Below, one piece after another: positions 46,624-54,096 of a stretch of DNA of 64,000 bases. The position numbers and the translations under genes were made by a program. How positions within the stretch are numbered: position 1 is the stretch's first letter; the number at the start of each line of letters is the position of its first letter. Source of the DNA: Caulobacter sp. FWC2. GTDB taxonomy: Bacteria; Pseudomonadota; Alphaproteobacteria; Caulobacterales; Caulobacteraceae. The DNA is taken from contig NZ_PEBF01000001.1 in the NCBI RefSeq assembly GCF_002742625.1, forward strand, positions 3,906,001 through 3,970,000, given 5' to 3'. The notes under the pieces are model-generated. The model was not told where the DNA came from and did no database searches. It was given only the letters and a program-made list of their open reading frames with translations.

Positions 46624-46647
46624 GGGGCGGGTCTGATGACCCGCCCC
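46624..46647 (-). terminator. terminator candidate after TonB receptor
   Basis: GGGGCGGGT (46624-46632) pairs with ACCCGCCCC (46639-46647) around CTGATG. It lies 47 bases after the receptor stop at 46694 and upstream of the LacI gene. The following T-run is weak. Confidence 0.5.
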
Positions 46648-46693
46648 TTCCGCAGGCGCTTAACAAGGGGAGAAAACGCCCGCGAAATCCTGC

Positions 46694-49054
46694 CTAGAAC
46701 CGCGCTTTCACCGAGAAGGTGTAGGTGCGCGGCGCGCCGACGAAGTAGCGGTCCAGGGTGCGGTTGTTCGGCGTGGCGGCGGTGTAGCCGAACTCCGGCT
46801 GGGTGGCCGTCGAGCCGCTGACCGCGCCGATGTATTCCTTGTCGAACAGGTTATCGACGTTGAACTGGAAGCGCAGGTCCGGAACCCCGGCCCGCTTCAG
46901 GTCATAGGTCGCCGTCAGCCCGACCAAGGTGTAGGCGTCCAGCATCTCGACCCCCAGCTCCTGGAAGGTGGTCGGGGCGACGATGTGGCCGCCGACGCGC
47001 TTGCCGACATAGCGAACATTAGCGTCGATCTTCAGCCCGGCCAGCGGCTTCCAGCCCACCTGGCCGTAGACGCTGTCCTTGGGGATATCGCGCACGCCGG
47101 CCCCGCCGATCACGGCGACGGCGGCCAGGGCGGCCCGCGCGGCGCTGCCGACAGCCGGGTTGTCGTGCTTGGCGTCCTGGCGCGAATACGAGCCATAGAG
47201 GTCGACCACGCCGAAGTCGTAGTAGCCGGTCAGCTCGACGCCCTTGGTCTTGATCCCGGCGATGTTGACGGCCTTGGTCGCGACATTGCCGCGCACGACT
47301 TCCTGCGGATCCAGAGTCGCGGTCGGGTCGCGCGGCACGATGCCGACATTGTTCTTCAGCGCGACGTCATAGGCCTGGATCGAGAAGGCCATGTTCGGCT
47401 TCACGTAGCGCAGGCCCAGGTCGACATTCTCGGTCGAGACCGGGGTCAGGTCCTTGGGATTGATCACCGCCGTCGAGCCCAGGAAGGCGTCCTCCGGGAT
47501 GCCGGCGAAGTTCTTGGCATAGCCGCCGAACAGCTCCCAGGCGTCGGCCACCTTGTAGGTCGCGCCGAGCTTGGGATTGAGGTCCGAATGCTGCGAGAAC
47601 TTGACGTTGGCCTTGTACTCCAGCGGCGACTTGGCGTCGTACTTGACGTTGTACCAGGTGACGCCGAGGTCGACCTTCAGCCGGTCGTCGAAGGCCCGCA
47701 GTTCGTCCTGGGCGTAGAGCATGGTGGTCTCGACCGACGCACTGCGCTCGTACTCGACATAGTTCAGCTTGCCGCGGTCGTAGGCGATGCTCTGGGCCGA
47801 GTTGAGGATAGGGTAGAAGTTCCGCTTCTCCGTGGAGTCGCCGCCTTCCCACCAGCCGCCAAAGCGCAGGGCGTGGGCGCCGAACCGGGCCTTCAGCTCG
47901 CCGGTCACGCCATAGCGGTCACGGTCGCGGGGCGTCACCCGCATGTCGGCCGGACCGCCGACGACATTGCTGTTGCGGATCGTAGTCAGGGTCGGCCGCA
48001 CAGCCCCGCCATTGGCGTTGTAGCTGGTCACGGCGCGCGGATCGCCGCCCGTCAGGACCCGCTGGCGGTCCTGGTAGCGGAAGGATTCGCCCTTCAGGTT
48101 CTGGTAGTATGGATTGACGTCCAGGCTGATCGCGTCGCTCAACACTACGTGGCTGTTGGCATAGGCCAGCCAGTCCTTGCGCCAACCACCCAGCGCGCCG
48201 CCGAAGTCGATGTCCTTGGCCGGTATGCCGGTGACGGCGTCCAGCGCCCGATCGCTGCGCGGCGCGGTATCGAATTCGCCCTTGGTGACGATATTGAAGT
48301 CGTTGTCGGTCTGGTCGTTGTACGAGACGCGAGCCTTCACGAACGAGCCGTTGTCGAAGTCCTTCACGACCTTCAGCTCGTAGTGGTCACGCTCAGAGCC
48401 CCGGCTGGCGCGTCCGGCCCAGACGTCGTTTTCCTGGTGCGAATAGGTGAAGTAGCCCGAAAGGCCGGGCGCGATCTCGCCGCTGTCGATGCGGGCGTAG
48501 ATGCGGCGGAAGTCGAACGAGCCGAGGCCGGCCTCGACCGTCGCGCCGAAGTCCTTGCGCGGAGCGTCGGTGACGAAGTCGATGAAGCCGCCCAGGGCGA
48601 AGCGCGACGGCGCGCCGATGTCGCCTGCGCTCTGCGAGACGGTGATCCGGCCGATGTTGCTGCTTTCGATGAAGCGCTGCGGCGGCGAGCCGCCGTTGAA
48701 GCGGCTGTCGCCCGTAGGGATGCCGTCCAGGGTCAGGCCGACCTGCTCGTCGCTGAGGCCGCGCATATAGATCTCGAACGAGAAGCTGCCGCCGCGGCTG
48801 TCGCCGGTCGACACCTGCACGCCCGGAACCTTGACCAAGGCCTGGGTGATCTCGGCGCCCAGCGGACGCTCCTGGATATCCTCGGCGCCGATCGTGAACG
48901 TGGCGCGGGCCAGGCCCGAACCGAAGCGCTCGGCGGTGACCACCACCTCGTCGACGGTCTCAGGCGCCGGAGCGGTCTGCTGGGCCATGGCGGGCGCGGC
49001 CATGACCAGGCACAGCGCGCTCGAAGCCAGCCAGATGGACGTCTTCATGTTCAA
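46694..49054 (-). CDS. TonB-dependent receptor (proposed nucleoside uptake)
   Basis: 786-residue outer-membrane receptor. The signal peptide ends near APAMAQQ (about residue 25). The TonB box region is VDEVVVTAERFGSGLA. The plug carries LGAEITQALVKVPGVQVST and FEIYMRGLSDEQVGLTLDGIPTGDSRFN, and the barrel ends YTFSVKARF. It is divergent from the CNT transporter; a TGAAACGTTTCA operator lies 46 bases before its start. Together these suggest uptake of nucleosides or nucleotides across the outer membrane. Confidence 0.9.
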   Translation of the reverse strand: MNMKTSIWLASSALCLVMAAPAMAQQTAPAPETVDEVVVTAERFGSGLARATFTIGAEDIQERPLGAEITQALVKVPGVQVSTGDSRGGSFSFEIYMRGLSDEQVGLTLDGIPTGDSRFNGGSPPQRFIESSNIGRITVSQSAGDIGAPSRFALGGFIDFVTDAPRKDFGATVEAGLGSFDFRRIYARIDSGEIAPGLSGYFTYSHQENDVWAGRASRGSERDHYELKVVKDFDNGSFVKARVSYNDQTDNDFNIVTKGEFDTAPRSDRALDAVTGIPAKDIDFGGALGGWRKDWLAYANSHVVLSDAISLDVNPYYQNLKGESFRYQDRQRVLTGGDPRAVTSYNANGGAVRPTLTTIRNSNVVGGPADMRVTPRDRDRYGVTGELKARFGAHALRFGGWWEGGDSTEKRNFYPILNSAQSIAYDRGKLNYVEYERSASVETTMLYAQDELRAFDDRLKVDLGVTWYNVKYDAKSPLEYKANVKFSQHSDLNPKLGATYKVADAWELFGGYAKNFAGIPEDAFLGSTAVINPKDLTPVSTENVDLGLRYVKPNMAFSIQAYDVALKNNVGIVPRDPTATLDPQEVVRGNVATKAVNIAGIKTKGVELTGYYDFGVVDLYGSYSRQDAKHDNPAVGSAARAALAAVAVIGGAGVRDIPKDSVYGQVGWKPLAGLKIDANVRYVGKRVGGHIVAPTTFQELGVEMLDAYTLVGLTATYDLKRAGVPDLRFQFNVDNLFDKEYIGAVSGSTATQPEFGYTAATPNNRTLDRYFVGAPRTYTFSVKARF

Positions 49055-49099
49055 GCCCCCTTCAGGCGACCCGCCCTCGGCGGCGTCGATACGATTTAG

Positions 49100-49111
49100 T
49101 GAAACGTTTCA
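49100..49111. promoter_or_regulatory. LacI operator TGAAACGTTTCA (TonB receptor)
   Basis: Perfect 12-base palindrome 46 bases upstream of the receptor start (49054). Identical to the copies at 49281-49292 and 51857-51868. Confidence 0.8.
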
Positions 49112-49280
49112 TATCCAAGTTCAATGACAATTTCATCACAGGGGGCGGGCATTCGGCGCGTGCTCGATTTGATCACTCACTTTGCAATTGCTGAGAATTT
49201 CCGGGCAGGTCTGCGGACTCGGGAGGATAGCGCGCCGAAACAGCTCAGTCGTGCGGCGTGTCAATCCAGCGCTATTTCCT

Positions 49281-49292
49281 TGAAACGTTTCA
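49281..49292. promoter_or_regulatory. LacI operator TGAAACGTTTCA (CNT transporter)
   Basis: Perfect 12-base palindrome 36 bases upstream of the transporter ATG at 49328. It lies 181 bases from the copy at 49100, so looping between two bound repressors is possible. Confidence 0.8.
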
Positions 49293-49327
49293 CTCTATAG
49301 AGTCACACCACCGCCGTTGGAGGGGAC

Positions 49328-50581
49328 ATGCCGGACAACGAAACCGCGCGGGCGCTGCTGGGCGTCGTCGCTTTTCTCGCCATCGGCTGGCTGCTGTCGG
49401 AGAACAAGCGCGCCCTGCCTTGGCGGCCTGTGCTGGTGGGCCTGGCCTGCCAGGTCACCCTGGCCCTGCTGCTGACCAAGGTTCCGGCCATCACCGCCGG
49501 CTTCGCCGCCGCCACCCACGCGGTTGACGCCTTGCAGGCGGCGTCAAAGGCGGGCTCCAGCTTCATGTTCGGCTATCTGGGCGGCGGTCGCGCGCCCTTC
49601 AGCATGGCCGATCCCAGCGCCGCCTTCATCTTCGCCTTCCAGGCCCTGCCGGCCATCCTGCTGGTCGGAGCCCTGTCGGCGTTGTTGTGGCATTGGAAGG
49701 TGCTGATCGTCATCGTCCGCGCGGCGGCCTGGGCGTTCGGCAAGCTGTTCGGCGTCAGCGGCCCGGTCGGGGTCTCGACCTCGGCGTGCGTGTTCCTCGG
49801 CATGGTCGAGGCGCCGCTGCTGATCAAGCCGTTCCTGCCGCGCCTGACGCGCGCCGAGCTGTTCATCATCATGGTCGACGGCCTGTCGGTGATCGGCGGC
49901 TCGATGATGATCGTGCTGGGCTCGCTGATCGCGGCCAAGGTGCCCAACGCCTTCAGCCACCTCTTGATCGCCTCGCTGATCAGCACCCCGATGGCCATCG
50001 GCATGGCGCGGCTGATCATTCCCGGCGAAGCCAGCGCGACGAGCGAACCGATCGTCCTGACCAGCCCCTATCGCAGCAGCCTGGAAGCCTTGACCTTCGG
50101 CACGCTGGACGCGGTGAAGATGGTGCTGAACATCGCCGGCCTGCTGATCGTCTTCGTGGGCCTGATCGCCCTGATCAATATGGGCCTCGCCGCGTTCCCT
50201 CATGCTGGAGCGCCGCTTACGCTCGGCGGGATCCTGGGCTGGCTGCTGACGCCGATCATCTGGCTGACCGGCGCGCCGCTGTCGGATCTCCAGGCCGTCG
50301 GCGCGATCCTCGGCACCAAGGTCGCCGCCAACGAGGTGGTGGCCTACAGCGACATGATGGCCCTGCCGCCCGGCGCGCTTAGCGACAAGAGCCTGCTGAT
50401 CCTGACCTACGCCCTGGGCAGCTTCGGCAATGTCGGCAGCGTGGCGATCCTGATCGGCAGCCTGTCGTCCATGGCCCCCGAGAAGGTCGGCGAGGTCGTC
50501 GAGCTGGGCTTCAAGGCCCTGGCGGCGGCGTTCCTGACCACATGCCTGACGGCGACGATCATGGGGATGATCGGGCGCTAG
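49328..50581 (+). CDS. concentrative nucleoside transporter (CNT/NupC family)
   Basis: 417-residue inner-membrane transporter with about eight helices. The CNT pattern is clear: FMFGYLGGGRAPF, AFIFAFQALPAILLVGALSALLWHW, VSTSACVFLGMVEAPLLIKPFL and LTYALGSFGNVGSVAILIGSLSSMAPEK. It imports nucleosides with protons or sodium. GGAGGGG precedes the ATG. Divergent from the TonB receptor and controlled by an operator copy at 49281. Confidence 0.94.
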   Translation: MPDNETARALLGVVAFLAIGWLLSENKRALPWRPVLVGLACQVTLALLLTKVPAITAGFAAATHAVDALQAASKAGSSFMFGYLGGGRAPFSMADPSAAFIFAFQALPAILLVGALSALLWHWKVLIVIVRAAAWAFGKLFGVSGPVGVSTSACVFLGMVEAPLLIKPFLPRLTRAELFIIMVDGLSVIGGSMMIVLGSLIAAKVPNAFSHLLIASLISTPMAIGMARLIIPGEASATSEPIVLTSPYRSSLEALTFGTLDAVKMVLNIAGLLIVFVGLIALINMGLAAFPHAGAPLTLGGILGWLLTPIIWLTGAPLSDLQAVGAILGTKVAANEVVAYSDMMALPPGALSDKSLLILTYALGSFGNVGSVAILIGSLSSMAPEKVGEVVELGFKALAAAFLTTCLTATIMGMIGR

Positions 50582-50656
50582 ACCGTCACTCCTGCCACCA
50601 GGCTGTCAGGAGCAGTGTGGAACGAAGGACTTGTTCAACCTGGAAGGAACAAGGCG

Positions 50657-51022
50657 ATGACCGCGCAGATCGTATTCACCGAAATCCCCGCCTCGGATCC
50701 CGAACGGGCGTGCCGGTTTTATGCAACCCTGCTTGGCGGCGAAGTCGTCCGCGAGGATGGCGGTCCCAATCCGATCTGGCTGCTGCCGCACGCCAAGGAC
50801 GGGCACGCCGCAGGACACATCTATCCGGGGCAACCGGCGACGGACGGCGCCGGCATGACCGCCCATTTCACGGTGAGCGACGCCCTCGGCGACGTCATGG
50901 AACGGGTCCGGAAAGGCGGCGGTGAGGTCGTATCGGACGTCATCGACATTCCGGTGGGGTCGTTCTTCTACGCCAAGGATACCGAGGGCAACAGCCTGGG
51001 GCTCTTCAAGTATCGCATCTGA
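50657..51022 (+). CDS. VOC-family (glyoxalase-like) protein
   Basis: 121 residues of the vicinal oxygen chelate fold: MTAQIVFTEIPASDPERACRFYATLLGG at the start, and DIPVGSFFYAKDTEGNSLGLFKYRI at the end, which is the typical DPEGN-type strand. GGAAGGAAC precedes ATG 50657. Metal ligands are not obvious, and the role is unknown. It lacks an operator copy and overlaps the convergent PfkB gene by 17 bases, so it may not belong to the nucleoside regulon. Confidence 0.85.
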   Translation: MTAQIVFTEIPASDPERACRFYATLLGGEVVREDGGPNPIWLLPHAKDGHAAGHIYPGQPATDGAGMTAHFTVSDALGDVMERVRKGGGEVVSDVIDIPVGSFFYAKDTEGNSLGLFKYRI

Positions 51023-51827
51023 TCGATCGCCTGAGCGCCAACAGCGCGCCCGCCGCGGCGATCCCCGCCTCGGCGGCCGCGCGGGGCGGATCGCCCGCGA
51101 TCAAGGCCGCCAAGGTGGCGCCGGCGAAGGTGTCGCCGGCGCCTGTCGCGTCATCGACGGACAGCGGCGCGACCGGCAGGTCGAAGACCTCGCCCGCCTC
51201 GACGCGGACGCCGTCGGCTCCGCGCGTCTCGAACAGGATCTGGCCGGTCGGCGCGGGGTGGGTCCGGCCAGCCTCCAGCCAGGCGCGTTCGCCGGCGTTG
51301 CAGAACACCACCTCGGCCCGCGTCGTCAGCCGCGCCACCAGCTCGGGCGGGAAACAGACCGGGTCGTCCTTGGCGATCCAGGCCAGGCGCGGACCTTGGA
51401 GGTCGAGCAGGCGCGCGGTGATCGCTGGCGGCCCGGCCGCGATCACCAGCCATTCGGCTTGGGCGGCCAGGCGCAGTTGATTCTCGGTGAGCGCGGCGGG
51501 TCCCGGCCGCAACAGGCAGCCATAGCTTCCATCAGCGTTGTAGATCAGGAGGCACCGCGTCGACGGCGCATCCGGCGTGACCGCGACGCCGTCCAGCGAC
51601 CCGCAGGCCGCGCGATAGGCCTCGCCGTCGGCGTCATCGCCGATCCAGGTCAGGGGCGCGGCGGCCACGCCCGCCTTGGCCAGCGCCGCGCTGGCATAGA
51701 GCGCCGCGCCGCCCGCGCGCGGCCAGGCGGCCTCGCGCATCAGCCGCGTCCCCCGGCCGGTGAAGTCCCCCTCGACCCGCACCACGTAGTCGATCGTCGC
51801 GAACCCCGCGACCGCCACCCGCCTCAT
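51006..51827 (-). CDS. PfkB-family carbohydrate kinase (ribokinase-like)
   Basis: 273 residues. PfkB signatures are the N-terminal glycine pair region (PRAGGAALYASAALAKAG) and VDDATGAGDTFAGATLAALIAG, which holds the catalytic aspartate of GAGD. In the context of a nucleoside hydrolase it most likely phosphorylates released ribose, or a nucleoside. The operator at 51857 lies 30 bases before its start. Exact substrate cannot be read. Confidence 0.88.
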   Translation of the reverse strand: MRRVAVAGFATIDYVVRVEGDFTGRGTRLMREAAWPRAGGAALYASAALAKAGVAAAPLTWIGDDADGEAYRAACGSLDGVAVTPDAPSTRCLLIYNADGSYGCLLRPGPAALTENQLRLAAQAEWLVIAAGPPAITARLLDLQGPRLAWIAKDDPVCFPPELVARLTTRAEVVFCNAGERAWLEAGRTHPAPTGQILFETRGADGVRVEAGEVFDLPVAPLSVDDATGAGDTFAGATLAALIAGDPPRAAAEAGIAAAGALLALRRSIRCDT

Positions 51828-51856
51828 CTCGTCACCTTCATTTCAGCGACTTGACT

Positions 51857-51868
51857 GAAACGTTTCAC
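51857..51868. promoter_or_regulatory. LacI operator TGAAACGTTTCA (PfkB / TrpF-like divergent promoter)
   Basis: Perfect 12-base palindrome in the 81-base gap between PfkB kinase (minus) and TrpF-like gene (plus). One bound repressor would cover both promoters. Confidence 0.8.
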
Positions 51869-51908
51869 TAGATAGTTTGCAACGACATTCTGACCTTCGG
51901 ATCACCTC

Positions 51909-52562
51909 ATGCAGCCGCCAAGTTTCATCGCGTTCACCGGCGTCGACCGCCTCGAATTGCTGCCGGGCCTCAAGGCGCTGTCGGCCCGCTATCCGATTGA
52001 GTGGGGCGTGCTGGTCGATCCGGCCCAGGAGGACACCGCCCTCTTCCCGACGGCCGCGATCCGTGACGCCCTGCTGGCCGAGCGCGACCTGCGCTGGGCG
52101 GCCCATGTCTGCGGCGACGCGGCCAAGGCGATCGCGGCCGATCCGCTGAGCGCGGCCCCGCCGCCCGCCGGCGTCCAGCGCGTGCAGGTCAATCACAGCT
52201 TCAAGGGCAGCACCCCGGCCCAGATCGCCGCCGCCCGCGACTACGGCCGCCGCCTCGGCGTGCGGACGGTGCTGCAGTGCTCGGGCGCCTTCCCGCTGAA
52301 CCAGACCGGCGTCGACTGGCTGTACGACGTTTCGTTCGGCACGGGCGCGCGGCCCGACCGCTGGCCCGCGCCGCCGCCGGCTGAGGGCCCGTTCTGCGGC
52401 TATTCCGGCGGCATCGGCCCCGAGACCGTGACCGAGATCCTGGCCCGCATCGCCGCGCCTGACGGCGCGCTGTACTGGATCGACATGGAGTCGGGCGTGC
52501 GCACCGATGGGGCCTTCGACCTGGCCAAGTGCGAAGCCGTCTGCCGCGCGGTCTACGGATGA
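51909..52562 (+). CDS. phosphoribosylanthranilate-isomerase-like barrel protein
   Basis: 217 residues with the overall pattern of TrpF: VQRVQVNH (like VQLHG), then YDVSFGTGARPDRW (like the LLD..GGTG region, with the general-acid aspartate), YSGGIGPETVTEIL and WIDMESGVRT at the phosphate-binding end. The N-terminal strand reads FIAFTGVD where TrpF has KICGIT, so the catalytic cysteine is missing. It is therefore unlikely to be the tryptophan-pathway enzyme. It is coupled by ATGA to a nucleoside hydrolase and controlled by the nucleoside LacI operator, so a role with ribosyl or phosphoribosyl compounds is inferred. Confidence 0.78.
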   Translation: MQPPSFIAFTGVDRLELLPGLKALSARYPIEWGVLVDPAQEDTALFPTAAIRDALLAERDLRWAAHVCGDAAKAIAADPLSAAPPPAGVQRVQVNHSFKGSTPAQIAAARDYGRRLGVRTVLQCSGAFPLNQTGVDWLYDVSFGTGARPDRWPAPPPAEGPFCGYSGGIGPETVTEILARIAAPDGALYWIDMESGVRTDGAFDLAKCEAVCRAVYG

Positions 52563-53473
52563 CCACCACGCCGAGGCTGGTGATCCTCGACACCGATCCG
52601 GGGGTCGATGACGCCCTGGCCCTGCTCTATCTACGCGCCCGGCTGGACCTGCGGCCTCTGGCGATCACTACAGTGTTCGGCAACGCGGACGTCGAGACCA
52701 CGACCCGCAACGCCCGGTGGCTGCGCCAGCGCCTGGGCCTTGAAGCGCCCGTCCATCGCGGCGCGGGCGCGCCCTTGGCGCGGCCTCGCGGCGTCTCACC
52801 CGTGCATGTCCACGGCGAGAACGGCCTGGGCGACATCGACCTGTCCGGCCCCGTCCTGCCGCCGCCTGATACCGGCGCGGCGCATGAGAAGATCGTCGAC
52901 CTCGTCCGCGCCCATCCCGACAAGGTGACGATCGTCGCCATCGGCCCGCTGACCAACCTGGCCCTGGCCCTGCGCGCCGCGCCCGACATCGCCGGTCTAG
53001 TCGCCGAGATCGTGATCATGGGCGGCGCCTTCGCGCGCGGCAACGTCACCCCGTTCGCCGAGGCCAATATCCACAACGACCCGGAGGCCGCCGCCGAGGT
53101 GCTGGCCGCGCCGTGGCCCGTCACCCTGGTCCCGCTGGACGCCACCCTGCCCTGCGTGCTGACCGACGCCACCGCCCGCGACATGGCCCAGACCGGCGAA
53201 ACCGGCCGCTTCGTCCACGACCTCACCCGAGGATATGCGGCCACCTATGCCCGACACGAGGGGCTGGACGGCTGCGTGCTGCACGACGTCGCCGCCCTGG
53301 TCCGCATCACCCGCCCCGAACTGTTCAAGGTTCGGTCGGCGCCGGTCTCGGTGATCCTGGACGGCGAACGCCTGGGCCAGACGGTCTGGTCCGAGCAGGG
53401 CCCTATCCGGCAGGTCTGCGTGGATGCCGACGGCCCCGAACTCGCTCGGCATTTCCAACAGACGCTAGCCTAG
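52559..53473 (+). CDS. inosine/uridine-preferring nucleoside hydrolase
   Basis: 304 residues. The Ca2+-binding signature DTDPGVDDALALL lies at 11-23; VHGENGLGD is the substrate loop; ANIHNDPEAA and VLHDVAALVRI hold further conserved residues. It cuts nucleosides into base and ribose in the cytoplasm. ATG overlaps the TrpF-like stop. It fits downstream of CNT import and upstream of PfkB phosphorylation. Confidence 0.93.
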   Translation: MTTTPRLVILDTDPGVDDALALLYLRARLDLRPLAITTVFGNADVETTTRNARWLRQRLGLEAPVHRGAGAPLARPRGVSPVHVHGENGLGDIDLSGPVLPPPDTGAAHEKIVDLVRAHPDKVTIVAIGPLTNLALALRAAPDIAGLVAEIVIMGGAFARGNVTPFAEANIHNDPEAAAEVLAAPWPVTLVPLDATLPCVLTDATARDMAQTGETGRFVHDLTRGYAATYARHEGLDGCVLHDVAALVRITRPELFKVRSAPVSVILDGERLGQTVWSEQGPIRQVCVDADGPELARHFQQTLA

Positions 53474-53521
53474 GTCCGAGCATCCGGTTTAGCTGGCGGG
53501 CGCGTCCTCTCGGAGTCGTCC

Positions 53522-54004
53522 ATGCCTTTGCTTGCCCTGCTCGCCGCCCTCGCCCTGTCGCCCGCCGTCGAGGTCCCCGCCCAGCCGGCCCTGACCCAGG
53601 CGATCGCGGCCCGGGACACCGCCCTGTTCGACGTGATGTTCGCCGGCTGCGATCCGGCCGCCCTGACAGCCTTGGTCACGGACGACATGGAGTTCTACCA
53701 CGACAAGGGCGGGCTGATGGCTCACGACGCCTTCATCGCCGACTACGCCAAGAGCTGCGCGGCCAGGCGCGCCCCGGACGCCTGGCGATCGCGCCGCGAA
53801 CTGGTGGCTGGAACGATGAAGGTCTACGCCATCCCCGGCTTCGGCGCTGTCGAGGAAGGCGCGCACTTCTTCTACGAGCGCAAGGGCGATGGCCCCGAGC
53901 GGCTGGCCGGCAAGGCGCGGTTCTCGATCCTGTGGAAGCTGGGCGCCGACGGCCAGTGGCGCATGGCGCGCACCTTCAGCATCGACCACGCCGCCGTTCC
54001 ATAA
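53522..54004 (+). CDS. SnoaL/DUF4440-like (NTF2-fold) protein
   Basis: 160 residues with a short signal peptide-like start (MPLLALLAALALSPAVEVPAQ). The body is NTF2-like: ITARDTALFDVMFAG-type helix, LVTDDMEFYHDKGGLMAHDAF and ARFSILWKLGADGQWRMARTFS. Role unknown. It follows the nucleoside hydrolase by 48 bases and may be part of that transcript. The stop lies within the A-run of the following receptor's terminator. Confidence 0.82.
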   Translation: MPLLALLAALALSPAVEVPAQPALTQAIAARDTALFDVMFAGCDPAALTALVTDDMEFYHDKGGLMAHDAFIADYAKSCAARRAPDAWRSRRELVAGTMKVYAIPGFGAVEEGAHFFYERKGDGPERLAGKARFSILWKLGADGQWRMARTFSIDHAAVP

Positions 54005-54032
54005 AAAAAGGGCCGGCGCTTTCGCACCGGCC
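54003..54032 (-). terminator. rho-independent terminator of the pectin-locus TonB receptor
   Basis: GGCCGG (54011-54016) pairs with CCGGCC (54027-54032), extended by GC pairs inside. On the minus strand it is followed by seven T. It lies 65 bases after the receptor stop. Confidence 0.85.
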
Positions 54033-54096
54033 ACGAGGGGGAGGCAGTTCGAACCTGGCGACAGGGGTAAGGACCCGCCGCCAGGCCGAGGTTCGA

